Counted from the stretch's first letter, positions 9,773 to 21,990 are shown. The stretch is DNA of 64,000 nt from Pseudo-nitzschia pungens (GCA_037355855.1 CM074758.1:3011001-3075000); one strand, 5' to 3'. Numbers and translations are program-made. The notes: generated by a model not told the origin, from the letters alone.

Positions 9773-11807
9773 TAGATGGCAACCAGCACAAAAATTGCTA
9801 GTATGATATTCTACAGGCTACAGGGCTTATGATGCTATGCTACAGACTGCAGAAATATGAAGCAGATACCACCACAGGACATTGTTTGTGTGGATAATTA
9901 ATTATGCACTGGAACTGGACATCCAGCTTTGCAGTAAACATTTCCCATAGCACATGGGGTGTACTTGTAACAAAAACAGGTAACAGCAATCAAAAGAAGC
10001 TACCTGTATGAGTGTGACTGTGCTTATGACTACAATCTTACACTGCTTGGCTTACTGTTTTAGATTTAAAAGACACCCAAGATGATACCATCATGCCCAA
10101 CACCAAACTGATCTCAAGGACCTCTTCAGAAAACAACCATGTCAGCCTGTGGAGTGATAATGTAAACTCCCTTTTGTCGTTAGTTGTTTCATTAAGTAGT
10201 ACGTAGTACCTGTTTGTTGGTCCGCGAGCGTACTGGTGATAGGTACCGTATCTTCCTGTTGTTACCAGCCTAATGGCCTCATCAAATAATACGGTAAGAT
10301 TACTAGAAATATTAAAAAAAATGCTTTCACTTTTTAAAAACAACAATAATACGGTACAACTAAGAGTTCCGTGCCTACTCGCATAGTAATCTTACGTTAA
10401 AAACAACAATGATGTGTGATTACTGGTAGTGATCACGGATTCGTTCATGGAAAACAGGGCGCCATCAATGCGTTATTTCCGGAAGATCAGCTGTTACTTC
10501 CGTTTGTAATCTTGTGAAGGAGGGGATAATCTTACTCGTACTTGTACAACAAGAAGTGGTAAGGCTATGGACACATCTTCAAAACCATGCTTAAAAACAT
10601 AATTACCGGTAGCCAATCAAAAGTAATTGGAACACGTATCATTACACGCATCAGTACACATATCATCACGGTACAAGTGGTAAGAAAAAATAGAAGTAAG
10701 GTTAATACTTCGTACTTCGTAATAATAATAATAACAACAGTTCAACAAACGTACGCATAAAGTACGTAAGGTTTACCCTTTTGTATTCAACCATACCTGG
10801 TAGAAGTAAAATTCGGGACCTCTAATAATAATTGCCTCTCCAGTAGAGGTGAGCAAAATTTCGTTTCATGTGTCACGTATGCTCTTTCGACTCCAACTGC
10901 CACGCAGAAGAAACAGTTTTTGTCTTGACAACTGCTTTGCGCCACATGCAATGAAGATGTCAACTTGCGTATTCGATCGAGCATTTGAAGTTCTTCTTGT
11001 GAAAAGTTCGAGCGATATTGTGCGTGACCAATGAGATTACATGAATTTTGTGCCACCTGCGCGAAGGGTGTCAACATTTGGTTTTTGTTGCGCAAAATTG
11101 GTGAGTCTGTACAGAATGGTAAAATTTACAACGCAAAGAAGGTACTTGAAGTTTTTCATTGGTTGAGAGATTTGACGCGCCACAATACTTAAAGAAGAAC
11201 ATCGTACTCGTCTTCTTTTTCGCAATCGCTACTTTTTTAGCCACGTAAAGCGGAAAAAGCAATTTCTGGTGGTGTCGTGAACCATCTGGAACAATGATTA
11301 TTTTCTCTCCGCGTGTCAAACAGTAGTACTAAACTACGAACCGGTAATCTTGGGGATGAAAATAATTTTCAGGCTCGTACACTAAACCTTACGGTAATTT
11401 ACCAATAAGGCGCGAAGTTCTTACTGATGAGGACTGAACTACCTGTTCAGTTGTGAGAATTTTCGTATCGCGAAAATTCCAACGGCTACATCACGCTCCC
11501 GAGTAGGAAGCTTTTGAAAGGAATATGCATTCTTACTCACCAGAGTTAATTTTTGTTTCGAGCACTTGTTGGAGCTATTAGAAAGGCAGTGCTATTCTAG
11601 CATCGACTACGGCTGTGTCTTGAATAATTCTGTAATTTTGCTCTATAGTTATGATTTTTAAGTTCTGTGTTGTAGTTTTGTATTCCGGTTGAAAAACGAA
11701 GTTTCTCGACGGTGAAGGTGTTGTTGTTGTCTATTTATCTGTATGTGTATTGTAGCTGTATTGTGAATTCCCTTTTCCAGCGATGAGTACGTGAATTGGA
11801 TGTCCTT
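9773..11807. other. Intergenic region, no gene seen
   Basis: About 2 kb without a supportable gene. The first 230 bp continue the repeat-type sequence found left of element 1. From about 10.2 kb the sequence has host-type spacer words (TACGGTA, AAGGTTTACC). Two adjacent hairpins lie at 11433-11451 (ACTGAAC/GTTCAGT) and 11457-11479 (GAATTTTCG/CGAAAATTC). Downstream of about 11.5 kb lies the 3' flank of the next gene. Confidence 0.4.
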
Positions 11808-12959
11808 CTATTTCATCAACGGTTCGAAGACAAAACCTTCCGCAAACATTGCATGCAATAGAGGCCGGAAAACAAGGACGGTTGTGTAACCTACCGTAAT
11901 TGTGCGCAAGATGTTTTGCTTTCCCCCCCCAATAGAGAGGATATTGCTAATCACGGATGCAGGTCCCTGTGACAAGGTCTCGACTACGCCATTTGCCGCT
12001 TTCGTTGCAACAGCCTTAACTCCTTTCCGAATCATTCGAAACAAAAGTTGTTTTTGTCGCTGCACCAAGTAGAGGATGCGGATGACCGGGAGCAAAACAT
12101 TGTTCAGAATCATGGAATTCACATCTGACCTCAATGAAGTGTTGCTACTAACTTCGATTGCGTCATCGATTTGTTCCTTTAACTCCACGACTTTGTCAAT
12201 AGTCGCAGTTTCTGTGCTGTCTTTTTGTTGTTGATTCATCGACGTAGGCAACTGATGCTTCTGCAGCAATTTTTGGCTTGCGAGACCAGCAACTCCAAGC
12301 ACATACAACGCGTCTTCTTGTTGTTGCCGGGTAGTGGTCACGGCATTTGAGTTGTTGCTTCCGCTCCCTTTCATGAGCCATTCCATTGCGGAGAAGGATT
12401 TCGTTGTTTTCACCTCTGAAGAAGCATTCTGCATTGCAGACTTTGCCTTTTCTCCGTTATCATCATCACAATGAAGACGACGGTACCTTCTGTCTAGGAA
12501 TTCCAAGTAAGCATCAACACTCTCTTGTTCATCGCTCTCGATCGTACTTGTAGACTTTATGTCTGTATTCGGGCCACTCGCCGAAGATTGAGAGACAGTG
12601 AATAGTTTCCTCCACCAACTCGACTCGAGATGAACATTGGAGTCTCCATCATCGCTGAACTGTAATTGCGTCAATGTCGACGTTGGTTGTTGTTTCCTTG
12701 CCACCCGGGAAAACGATGTGGGTGAAGATAAGGACCGAACACGACTCCCGTAGATCTCCGTACCGTAGCCACGTGAATACGGTCTGTCAGTCTGGCAGAC
12801 AGGTATGTTCGGTTTTACTGCTAGGGATGCACCGCTGCATTGTAGTGCTGAGGCCATCGATAACGCGGAAACAACCAGTAACACTGTCGGAAGAGTGATG
12901 GCACTACTCGACAGCATTTGGGATGCTGTTTTTGTTTGTTTACTACTTGATTTCGTCAT
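11808..12959 (-). CDS. Unknown secreted or plastid-targeted protein
   Basis: This 383-aa protein matches no family I recognise. The ATG at 12959 is well placed. The N-terminus has a clear hydrophobic stretch (ITLPTVLLVVSALSMASAL, about residues 20-38) that reads as a signal peptide, followed by Ser/Arg-rich sequence, so secretion or import into a complex plastid is likely. The middle is acidic and low in complexity. The C-terminal 130 residues hold two hydrophobic helices, VLLPVIRILYLVQRQKQLLF and a stretch around TVGYTTVLVFRPLLHAMF, that could be membrane associated. No intron is needed. It probably is a lineage-specific diatom protein. Confidence 0.65.
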   Translation of the reverse strand: MTKSSSKQTKTASQMLSSSAITLPTVLLVVSALSMASALQCSGASLAVKPNIPVCQTDRPYSRGYGTEIYGSRVRSLSSPTSFSRVARKQQPTSTLTQLQFSDDGDSNVHLESSWWRKLFTVSQSSASGPNTDIKSTSTIESDEQESVDAYLEFLDRRYRRLHCDDDNGEKAKSAMQNASSEVKTTKSFSAMEWLMKGSGSNNSNAVTTTRQQQEDALYVLGVAGLASQKLLQKHQLPTSMNQQQKDSTETATIDKVVELKEQIDDAIEVSSNTSLRSDVNSMILNNVLLPVIRILYLVQRQKQLLFRMIRKGVKAVATKAANGVVETLSQGPASVISNILSIGGGKQNILRTITVGYTTVLVFRPLLHAMFAEGFVFEPLMK

Positions 12960-14351
12960 GGTTGTGTTTAACTTGTATAGTCCAAAAAAAATGATTTGTG
13001 TCGTGTGCGTCTTTGAAAAACTGGTTAAGGTTTACCTTTTCATTGTGCCTTACCGGTACTCGTAATTAAGATTACTGAAATGTGCTGAAAAAGAAAAAAA
13101 GCGGCTGTCACTGCTCGTGCGGCATCTGACAACTCCGAGCACAAGTCTTGTGAGAAACTGGCATTAACAGCGATTTTCTGAAATTGTCAAAGTTCTTGAC
13201 ACGGTCAAAGTTCTGCGCTCAAAAGTTCTTTCTCCCTAGAACCTTGTGATTATGGCGATGATTCATTAAAAAAAATCGCAAAATAGATTATGATTGGCTC
13301 ATCCAGGATTCTGTATTTTCATGGTCCAGTTTTTTTTCACTTATGCAGTCAGGTTTTCAACGCACTATGCACGAGCCAAGCATACCTTACCGTAGCTTGA
13401 CTCATTTATTTGCTACTCCGTGGGCATTTTGAGAAAACTTTCAGCGAGCCCAAATTTTTCGGAAGAAAGGGTCTTGGAAAAAAAAATACTTCGTAGTAAG
13501 GTTACCGTACCGGTACAGTAGTAAGAACTTGCTGGAATAAAATACTTAATCACACACGCCATCGAAATCAATCGAAATCGCAAGCGGTCTAACTTCCAAG
13601 GGAGGGTTGAAAAGACAGTTTTGATTGCAAGGGAAAAGGGTGCTACCGGTACTCGACGGTTACGGATGTACGTATGGTAAGGTTACGTAAGGTTTACCTG
13701 GTAGTCGTACCGGTACCGGTGAAGTATCTTCATTTTCCCCGTGATTCATGGTATGACCTTAGTTCTACCGATACCGTACGTAAGGTTACCACTGTGAGGA
13801 TGAATCCCGAATAGCTAGTGAATAACCTCACTCTTTACTAAAATACTGTACATGCGATTATATCGACAGTAGAGAGCATACGGTACATACATTTTGCAGG
13901 TTATGAGCATCATTGACTATTCTCATCACCTATCCAACAACCAAGTCAAACAACAACACAGCAGAGTGATTACTGCTTTCGCCACAACCGAAGAACACCC
14001 GGATCGAACCCAATTGTTTACTAAAATACATGCGATTATATCGACAGTACGGTAATTAGAGAGCATACGTACATTTTGCAACCACAAATGTGGAGCGGTC
14101 GGAAATAGTAGAAACAAGCGCACTCCGCGCGGTCTCTTCAGATTTTTTTATGAATGAAGTAATGGATGCCGTAAGGTTAAGGTTAACCTTACCCGTCACA
14201 AAATTTTTTAAAAATGAAGCACGTTTTCGTTACAGATTGTTGCCTTGCATCTGACCAAATAAGGTTACCTCCCCCAGCAACGGAAAACCCCTTCAACACA
14301 AGTCACCACTTATTCATAAAGAATATCTGATTTTGAAAACCCCCGAACAGG
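12960..14351. promoter_or_regulatory. Divergent intergenic region with TACCGGTA-rich spacer
   Basis: This 1.4-kb spacer lies between two head-to-head genes (unknown secreted protein and BRCT protein). It is densely filled with words such as TACCGGTA, GTAAGGTT and ACCTTACC (about 13050, 13490-13520, 13640-13790 and 14170-14200). A degenerate internal duplication repeats ACATGCGATTATATCGACAG (about 13850 and 14030). No gene was seen. Confidence 0.4.
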
Positions 14352-16191
14352 ATGCCATTGTTACGTCCTGTCACAGGCGAACGCAAGCGATCGCGAAGAG
14401 AGATCGAGGATCTATGCAGTACAGATCTGGAAAGAAAGAACACTATAGATGCAGACGAACACAACAATAATCAGCCTCTTCTCCCGTTGAAGGGTGTGGT
14501 GGCTTGTTTGAGTGGTCTGGCTCTTGAAAGAAAGGAGGAGCTTCATCAGCTTATTACATCACTGGGTGGGATGTAAGTTGGATCAATTTTTGATGACGAA
14601 AACTCCTGTCGAACACGGCTATTTCGCAAATCACTGACTCAATTGATATCATACACAACATAATGGATTTGACCGTTTACTTTCGACATTGGAAAAAAGA
14701 TACACTCGAGAGCTAAATTTGGATAAAAACACCCACTTGATCACAGAAGCAGCCCAGGGCGCTAAGTATGATCTAGCGATATCATCAAACCCCAAAATCA
14801 TACATATCGTCACTCCCTCATGGCTTCTTTCAGCAGCAGAGAGCAATCAGAGAGCATGCGAAGCTGCCCATTCGCTCGAGTCGAACATAATCAGTCCTGG
14901 ACGAGTTCAAAGAAAAGCAGCGAATCGCACAAAACAGTCCTTGATTTCGCTTGTCGACCGCGCATTGGAAGGATTTGGAGTTCCTGGTGCGGAAATTTCG
15001 CGCTCATTCCTTTTCGAAAACTTACAATACTATCTCATAGGCTTTGAAGGCAATCCCGAACTAAAACAGAAAATCAACCGACTGATTCGTCGCGGAGGCG
15101 GTACGATACATTGGGAGATGAACGAAGACATATCGATTTTGCTATTGTGCGACGAATGCGATGATGCTGTCATCAAAGCCGCGAAAATTGTTTCATCTCA
15201 TCATCCAAATTTTCCGCCTGCGGTGTCTCCTCTGTGGGTAATTGAGTCCTGCAGACAAAACCAATTGCAGATGGCATCAGCTTACACACCAGTTCAGGCA
15301 GTAAAACAAAAATCCAAAAACGACGGCAATGGAGCAAAATTTTCCAAGAGAACCTCAGAAGCTCTATCCAGGGCTTCTTCGTTGACATCAACTACATCAA
15401 AGTTATCCATTTTTCGTGGATGTCTCTTTTCCTTTGTGCGAAGCTCTTCACAGATCGAACAATCAGAGTCGGATTTTGCTAAGAATTCTGTTGTTGCATT
15501 CGACGCTAATGAGCTAGAAGATTCAATTAGAGCTCAAGGTGGGCAAATGCTCTCCACGAAACTCCTGGATGCATTGCGGCTAGATGCAGAAAATAGTCTT
15601 GGTTGCACGAAACGAAAGTGTTACGTTGTTTGTTGGGGAGCAAGTGAACCACGACTCGATACAAATCCATTGGTTGCGCTGCTCCAGCGCCACGGGCTTT
15701 GCGAAATTATCTTAGTCACACCTATATGGGTACTGACTTGTGTTAGTGGTAGAAAACGAATCCGACCAGAACGTATGCCCTTGGTCTTCACTCCACAGGC
15801 GTGGCCGATGAAATTTGCTCTCAGTATGACATTACCGCTAGATAGAGCGAAAGGAAAACGAACAGACAACACGAAAACAGCGACTGCCATGAGCAAAGAT
15901 CAACGGAGACTCGACATATCTTTGACCGGTTTTCAAGGCGTTGAAAAGGAAGCAATCATTCATACAATTCGTGCCATTGGCGGTATGTATCATGACAACA
16001 TGAGCAGTGCCAACACGCATTTGGTGTTCAAGAAACATGCCGTTGGATTGAAATTGAAAAAAGCTATCGAGTGGGGTCTACACATAGTATCAATTCAATG
16101 GCTATACCACATAATTGAGCATGGATATTCAGGCGTGCACAATGATGAGCGTGGCTGTGAAAAGAGATTCGCAGTTGGCGCTCAATCGTAG
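14352..16191 (+). CDS. Multi-BRCT protein, TopBP1/Dpb11-like (two exons)
   Basis: This protein of about 570 aa has four BRCT-like units and probably works as a phosphopeptide-binding scaffold in DNA replication or damage checkpoint signalling. Exon 1 is 14352-14572 and exon 2 is 14700-16191. The 127-bp intron runs GTAAGT to AAAAAAG and joins AT|A, giving SLGG-IYTRELNLDKNTHLI, exactly the core of BRCT 1 (residues about 45-125, with WLLSAAES). BRCT 2 (about 170-270) has NRLIRRGGGTIHW and PLWVIESC. BRCT 3 (about 310-440) is divergent, with IRAQGGQML and TPIWVLTC. BRCT 4 (about 480-560) has LTGFQG, IRAIGGMYHDNMS, THLV and IQWLYHII. The spacing of conserved W and GG residues supports the fold. The exact orthology (TopBP1, Dpb11 or Rad4) is inference. 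Confidence 0.82.
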
Positions 16192-16239
16192 TGATTTCAA
16201 ACGACGAGTCAACCACTCAAAGATAAATTTCTTTGTTTT

Positions 16240-16608
16240 TTAACGGTCCGGGAGACCTGCCCGGTTAGTTTCTTCCTTTAGCTTCTGCAACTGGATCATT
16301 TGTTCATCAGTGAGATCAGTATCAGGAGGTAGGTGCTTTCCAAATGCGTGGTCTGATGACGACTCCAGAGATCCCGCGGAGATAGACTCTTTCCTTCTCG
16401 CTGTTTGCATGAGCTGGTCCAGGTAATGATTCCATCCCGAAAAGAATTGCTTTAGTTGGTCTTCGTTTGAAACTTTCCTGAATGCATTGAATTCGGATTT
16501 GACGTATGAATCGCCAAGACCCTTCATCTCATGTGGGAGGTATCGTTTGTGTGCGCGCAAAATACTTCGATAAAGGATCTTTGCCGATTCTTTCCCCACC
16601 TGCGTCAT
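16240..16608 (-). CDS. SDHAF3: Succinate dehydrogenase assembly factor 3 (ACN9/SDHAF3, LYR family)
   Basis: This 122-aa protein of the mitochondrial LYR family should help to insert or protect the iron-sulphur subunit of complex II. Seen: MTQVGKESAKILYRSILRAHKRYLP with the LYR motif, then LGDSYVKSEFNAFRKVSNED, and FFSGWNHYLDQLMQ, all in family order and at the family's usual length. The open frame extends upstream to a TTG at 16662, but the only ATG before the conserved part is 16608. Its 3' end lies only 48 bp from that of the BRCT gene (tail to tail). There is no separate targeting peptide, as is common in this family. Confidence 0.85.
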   Translation of the reverse strand: MTQVGKESAKILYRSILRAHKRYLPHEMKGLGDSYVKSEFNAFRKVSNEDQLKQFFSGWNHYLDQLMQTARRKESISAGSLESSSDHAFGKHLPPDTDLTDEQMIQLQKLKEETNRAGLPDR

Positions 16609-17405
16609 GATGATGATTGATACAGCAATTTTGTGGATATCTTGCCTGCCTGATGTGAACAAAGCTCTATCGAAAGGTTGTCGAAATGGAAATGATGTTA
16701 TGAATCTCGACGACCCGCGTGGAGCAATCGCTCGTATCGAAATTTTCTAGCATAGGGAGAAAAGAACAAGGATAACGGTAAAAACCTTACCGAGTTTGGT
16801 CTGTAGGGTTTGGAAAACTTAGTCCGTCGTAATTACCGTAAGGTTTACGGTAAGTTACTGGTAAGCTGCCAGTACGTATGGTTAAGGTTTACCAACAGGT
16901 ACAAAAGTCATGAGATGTAACGTTATCGTTTCCAAAATAATAAAATAAAATAAAAAAGATCATAAAAGAAATAATAATGGAATCGGTTATTAGTGCTGTT
17001 TGTGAGCTAGTGCTGTTTGTGAGTTTGAACTCTAGGATAGATCTGGAATCAGTACGCGTAACTGGTCGTTGCGAATTGAATAGGGATGATTGATGAATGA
17101 ACAAGCAGTGGTGATGGATATGTAATCAGCCGTGCTTATGAAAAGTCGTGCTGATAGTAGATTCAACGGCGGACACTCGAGAATCGACCAGTGATAGACA
17201 TGGAATCAGTTACTAGTTATCGTAGTTCATAATGAAGTCAACTAGGAATGACTCTAAAATCAACAAGTGGTCGATATGATGAAATCAGTTCCTAGTGGTT
17301 GTGCTACTAGTAGATACAAATGGGGATGATTCTTAAACCATGATGTATTTGATTCGGTCTTGCTGCTTTCGTTCACTCACTCTTGCTCGCTAACTGGTCA
17401 GTGAT
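16609..17405. other. Intergenic region
   Basis: About 800 bp with no supportable gene. The first 270 bp should contain the SDHAF3 promoter and are rich in ACCGTAAGGTTTACGG-like words (16780-16885). The rest has a loosely repeated phrase GTGGTCGATATG/AATCAGTTACTAGT (about 17190-17300). Confidence 0.4.
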
Positions 17406-17726
17406 TCACTGAGGCATGGTTTTGAGGATCACCTCGGAATGCTTGCGATACACGTCCGCGCACAATTCCGAAATCCCCTCCGATAGGTCGGTCCAGGACG
17501 CAAAATCCAGAAAGTGTAAGAGACACAGCGCCCTCGCAATCGATCCGCGTTCCTTGCAGACGTCCTTGGCCGCCGGGTAAAATCCCAATGAATCTTTCGA
17601 CCTAGGGTGTTCGTAATTGATCGCAAGTGTCGGAAAGGATTCGATCGGTGGACTGCCCGGGCACGTCTCTGAGATGAACCTGGCCCAATCCTCAAACAGA
17701 TTGGAAAGGGTGAGGATATACCCCAT
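17406..17726 (-). CDS. Small unknown protein, possibly a terminal exon
   Basis: A 106-aa frame starting at the ATG 17726 (MGYILTLSNLFEDWARFISE). The frame stays open upstream to a TTG at 17759, so this may be the last exon of a longer gene. The composition is protein-like (mixed helices, IARALCLLHFLDFASWTDL, C-terminal LKTMPQ) but no family is recognised. It lies 107 bp downstream of the LRR gene on the same strand and might be a displaced exon. Moderate to low confidence. Confidence 0.35.
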   Translation of the reverse strand: MGYILTLSNLFEDWARFISETCPGSPPIESFPTLAINYEHPRSKDSLGFYPAAKDVCKERGSIARALCLLHFLDFASWTDLSEGISELCADVYRKHSEVILKTMPQ

Positions 17727-17833
17727 CAGGTGTTGGTCTCTTGCAATACATATCTTCAATCCCGGTTCAAATTAAAGTATTCCCGATTCACGTTCAAGGA
17801 TAGTATGAAGCATATCGCAAAGGAAAAGAGCAG

Positions 17834-19877
17834 CTAATTTAGTTCGTCACTCCAATGCGTTTTGATAGGAACGGCATCCATGGCACTGCAATTGGTGGTA
17901 CATTGATTCCGGCCAAAGCCAGGAATCACTATCATACAGGGACAATTCTCGTCAACCCATGCTTTCTGCTCTTCCGACATGCAAGGCTTTTGAAAGTTTT
18001 TCACGTATCTATCGTCGGTCATATCTGTGAAATAGGATGAGAAGCCACCCCAGATTGGGTCGACACACCAATAGTCGTCGGGGTCACAGCAGTTGCAACA
18101 GTCGCAGTCGACTCCGTAATCGGTTTCGTTTGTGTTGCAGTTATCACCAGCGACCACAACAATTCCATCTCTGTAGACCGAATGATTGCAAACGCTGTTA
18201 AGAGAACCATACAAGCCGTGGTTGCTGTACATGGTCAATAGTTGTAAGGTGGGAATCTTGGCGAGTCCTTCTGGAATCATCCCTGTCAGGCAATTGTCGA
18301 AGAAGGAAAGGCTCTCCAAACTCTCGAACTCGCCATAAGACTCGGGAATGGTCCCTTGCAAGGCTCCACCACCCAGAACCAATCTGTGCAACGATTTCTT
18401 GAAGTATGTAATCTCGGGTGGCAGGGTTCCAGCCAAGTTGTTCCAATCTGTTTGTCGTGTCGTTTCATGTCACATCGTTTGGTCAATTTGTTTTGGTGCG
18501 TGGATTGATGGGAGGAATAACCATATGGTAGATCCAAAGCGGGAACAGTCGCAAATCAAATGAGGATGCCCAGCGAACGGAACGGAACGGAACGGAACGG
18601 AACGCAATAAATCCGACAAACAAAGAAAATCAGAATGAAAATTTCGCGTGAGACCAACGGCCAATCAAGTTGTGCACCGCCAAAACATGGGAGCTGATAC
18701 AGATGCTGTGTTGGTAGGTTCATGTCCGCGCAAATTACTCACATATGTTCAATTCCTCGAGCCATCCGTCCTTGTTGCACACACTTCCCGTTACCTCAAA
18801 GCCTTCCACTGGGAACCAGAATTCACTTGATTCCTTGGCGGTCGAACGCGCAGAGTTCCACGTGCACTCGTCGAAACGCGACAAAAACGAGTATTGGTTG
18901 TCCCAGTTTTCCCCCTTTGTGGCATAGTACGTGAGGGCAAGCACAAAGCGTTGGCGAAGCTTGTGGATGTTTTCCTCGGAGGTGGGTTCGATCTGCATCG
19001 GATCGGTGGCCACGAGCCACTCCAGCGCTCTGATCCGATCGCTCGATGCCTCTGGGGATTCGGGATCAAAGATGTCCGGGTTGCTCACGACAAACGGAGA
19101 GAGGACGTCAATGATTGATGCCTTTCGCTCCGACTGTTCGGGTTGCTGGGTCGGGGACGGCACCGACTGTTGCTTCTTCACCAAGAAGAAAACAATCATC
19201 AGAGCAATCACCACCGCCGCTGCGGCTGCCAGGATCCACCGACAGGTTCTCTCGTCCTCCTCCTTTGTGTTCCCCGTCTCACCACCAGAATTCTCTTGCT
19301 CGGGAGCCACCACGGCCACCACGATGGATTCCGTTTGGACGAGGATCGGAGCCTCTATTTCAAAGCTTTCATCGCTGTCATGGGTGTTGTGAGCTGTGGA
19401 CGCGCCGAGCGGATTGGAAATGTAAAAGGCACCCGGTGTCGAAGTGCTGTCGCGAAGGTTGAGAGTTGTCTTCTTGCCTCCCTCCAAGCAAGAAATGTCG
19501 CTTTCGGAAACAGTTGCTGATGGTGTCACAGATTTCGAGGAGCGTTCTTTCTGTTTGGAATTTTCATCGGGCAGTGGCGTTGCAACAACGGACACTTCCT
19601 CTGGCGGCTTCGTTGCATTGTCTTCCGAGGCGGGTGGTTCTCCGGCTCCGGCTTTGCCTCGGGCAATGGCTTGTTTTTCGGATGCTTTTTCTCCCGAGAC
19701 ATCAATCTTTTCGTGCTTGAACGTTTCGCTTGCTTTCAGACTCGCATTGACATCGACAGGATCGGAAGCAGCTGCAACCGCAACCTCAACCGCAGCATCT
19801 TTTGAATCGTCTCCGCTTGGTGCCGCGGTAGATCCTTTTTCCAGATCGTCCTTCGCACGCTCTTCTTCCTCGGCCAT
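17834..19877 (-). CDS. Diatom-type LRR membrane protein (two exons)
   Basis: This 582-aa type II-like membrane protein has an acidic, Ala/Ser/Glu-rich cytosolic N-terminus (about 1-215), one transmembrane helix (WILAAAAAVVIALMIVFFLV, about 220-240) and an outer part with the diatom LRR hallmark ALEWLVATDP...RFVLALTYYATKGENWDN followed by a Cys-containing cap and a few plant-type LRRs (LAGTLPPEI, LQGTIPESYGEFESLESL, LTGMIPEGLAKIPTLQLL). A Cys-rich tail follows (DCDCCNCCDP). Exon 1 is 18743-19877 and exon 2 17834-18447. The 295-bp intron starts GTGAGT and ends AACAG, joining T|AT to give LNIYWNNLAGTLPP; without splicing the frame stops at 18735. Such proteins are expanded in diatoms and are thought to be surface receptors or adhesins. 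The ligand is unknown. Confidence 0.82.
18575..18604. repeat. Pentanucleotide microsatellite in LRR-gene intron
   Basis: Six copies of GAACG in tandem inside the intron 18448-18742. Confidence 0.9.
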
Positions 19878-20948
19878 GGCTTCTACTAGTAGTTGGTTGG
19901 ATTATAAAGAGTACGGAATCTTGAAGTCTGTCGTCCCGATGTGGTTTTCATGCCGTAGTTCCGGCTCTTCCTGATTTGTACGTGACATCGGAGGAGTAAG
20001 ATTATGGTACGTATCGCGGATCGCAAAAAGTCAGTTTAATTGCGAAGCAAGTGCTCCTTTACAGTGCGCTACCAATTACTCGTGGTAACCTTACAGTGGC
20101 ACAAATTCACTCTCTTGAAGTTGTGTTTCGTGACGTACCGTACGGTACATCGAGAAAAAAACTGATTAAAAAAAATCGAACTATGAATTTCGTCCGAAGT
20201 GAGACCCAGTAATATTACTACGTAATATTATTATTCAGAGAAGACTACGCATGAAATAATTTGACAGATCTCCCCAAAAGATAAGGAAAACGTCTGTTGG
20301 GGACTTTCTTTTTCGGGCGGGGACGGTAATTGTCGATACGGTATTTAACACGTAAAACAATTAAGTAAGTAACAATTTTCGTGACAAATTGCACGTACAC
20401 GTAAGTTACCGTAAGTAGTATATGAATTCTCAACGAACCCATCCAATTGGGAAGGCAAACTCTATTGCTCTTTACTCTCCTCTCCAATACTCTTTTAAAA
20501 TAGATCTGTACTGAACCATAATGCTCTACCGGTAGTTACCGTACGAGTGCCGGTAGGGGGCTAGGGTAAATCACTTTCATCAAATATTTTTAGTTTCGCA
20601 CGTACTAAAAAATACAAAGTACGAAGTAATCTTAATTTTCTACCATACAGTAACTTACATTACTACGAAGTCTTATTTTTCTTTTGTGCCTACTTAATTA
20701 ATTAAGTTACGCAAGGCAACTGCGCCAAAAATTGGAACTTCAAGATGATATTGAATATGCACATGAGTAATGGTAGGGAAATTATCGTGAGCAAGAGCAA
20801 CTTAAGTGTGGTACTTTGAGGTTCACCAATTCAAAAAAAAATTCCATAAGAATATCCCGTCAAGAATATGCGTACCGTTAATTAAAAGAAACTGTTATCA
20901 ATTAAGAACACTAGATAATTCCGAAGACAATAATACCCGGTACACCAA

Positions 20949-21058
20949 GTGTGATAACGATAAACTAAGTGTGATAACGATAAACTAAGTGTGATAACGA
21001 TAAACTAAGGGTGATAACGATAAACTAAGTGTGATAACGATAAACTAAGTGTGATAAT
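20949..21058. repeat. 20-bp tandem repeat, about 5.5 copies
   Basis: The unit GTGTGATAACGATAAACTAA repeats at exactly 20-bp spacing, with single-base changes in the fourth copy (GGGTG) and last copy (TAATGA). Confidence 0.9.
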
Positions 21059-21847
21059 GATACCGTACGGTAAACCTTAAACAGATTGTAACACTTCAAT
21101 GTATTGAATCGTGTGAGTCTAATTTTTTTAGTTTACTTTGGAGTTCTAGTTTTTTACGCAAATATGGGCCAAAGACGCCCATCCAATGGCCCTGATGAGA
21201 AGTAATGCAACAGAGAACAGTTCCTTACTAGAGTACAGATACTACTAGTATTGCGCAAAGTATTTTACTACTGAGGGCACACTAGCTACCACTCTAGAGG
21301 TGCATTACAAGAAGATGTGTTAGCAAGGAGAGATAGTACTGGGCATAATCATGTGTTATTCTAGGCATTAAAGGGAAGAGTATATCATGAGACTGAGTTC
21401 CAATGATGCAGAGAGCTCTTCCATATCACTTCATATCTTGTGTGACAGGGCTGGGGAGTGTGTATGCAGTAGTACCTAATCCTATGTACAAACCAAGCCT
21501 CACAATAGCATTTTGTTCATTTAGTAGTACTAGTAGTAGTATTCCCATAGTGCTGCTCTGAACTATACTAGTAGTAGGATGTGTACCCATTGTCCATAAC
21601 GGTGCATTTGGGCCTACTAGCTGAGTACACTACTCCACTAAATGCTACTCTATACATTAAGTACTGAGCTCTACAGAGCTTTACACTCCTCCTGTACAGC
21701 GCTGTACAGGGCTGTCTGATACAAGACAGCAAACTGTCACAAATACAGAGCTGAGCAGCTGCGCTCAGCTCACTCTTTCACTTTTCATGTTCGTCTCACC
21801 TTTAAACTAAGTGTTTTATCATGCCCTCCTATCAATTGACTCTTTTG

Positions 21848-21990
21848 TACCTCTTGGGGAGTATTATGTAGTGTCTCAGTGTATGCAACAGCGCTTGAAC
21901 AGTATCCTCTATAGTCTCACTATTTGCCAGCAATTTGTGCTGCTCTGTTGTTAATGCTCTCCTATTGTCAATGGGCAAATATCATTGCAT
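21848..21990. repeat. Dispersed repeat; unoccupied relative of the 25-kb element's insertion site
   Basis: This stretch matches the left flank (35281-35356) joined directly to the right flank (60786-60860) of the large element: ..CAGCGCTTGAACAGTATCC.. then TAGTCTCAC TA TTTGCCAGCA here versus TAGTCTAAC CA [element] CA TTTGCTAGCA there, then CTCTCCTATTG and GCAAATATC. An inverted partial copy (CACTAGCTACCACTCTAGAG) lies at about 21279-21299. Confidence 0.75.

Noticed and set aside
11424..11479. Hammerhead ribozyme suggested by CTGATGAGG followed by hairpins
   Set aside because: The GAAA core segment is absent after the first hairpin and the outer strands cannot pair to form stem I.
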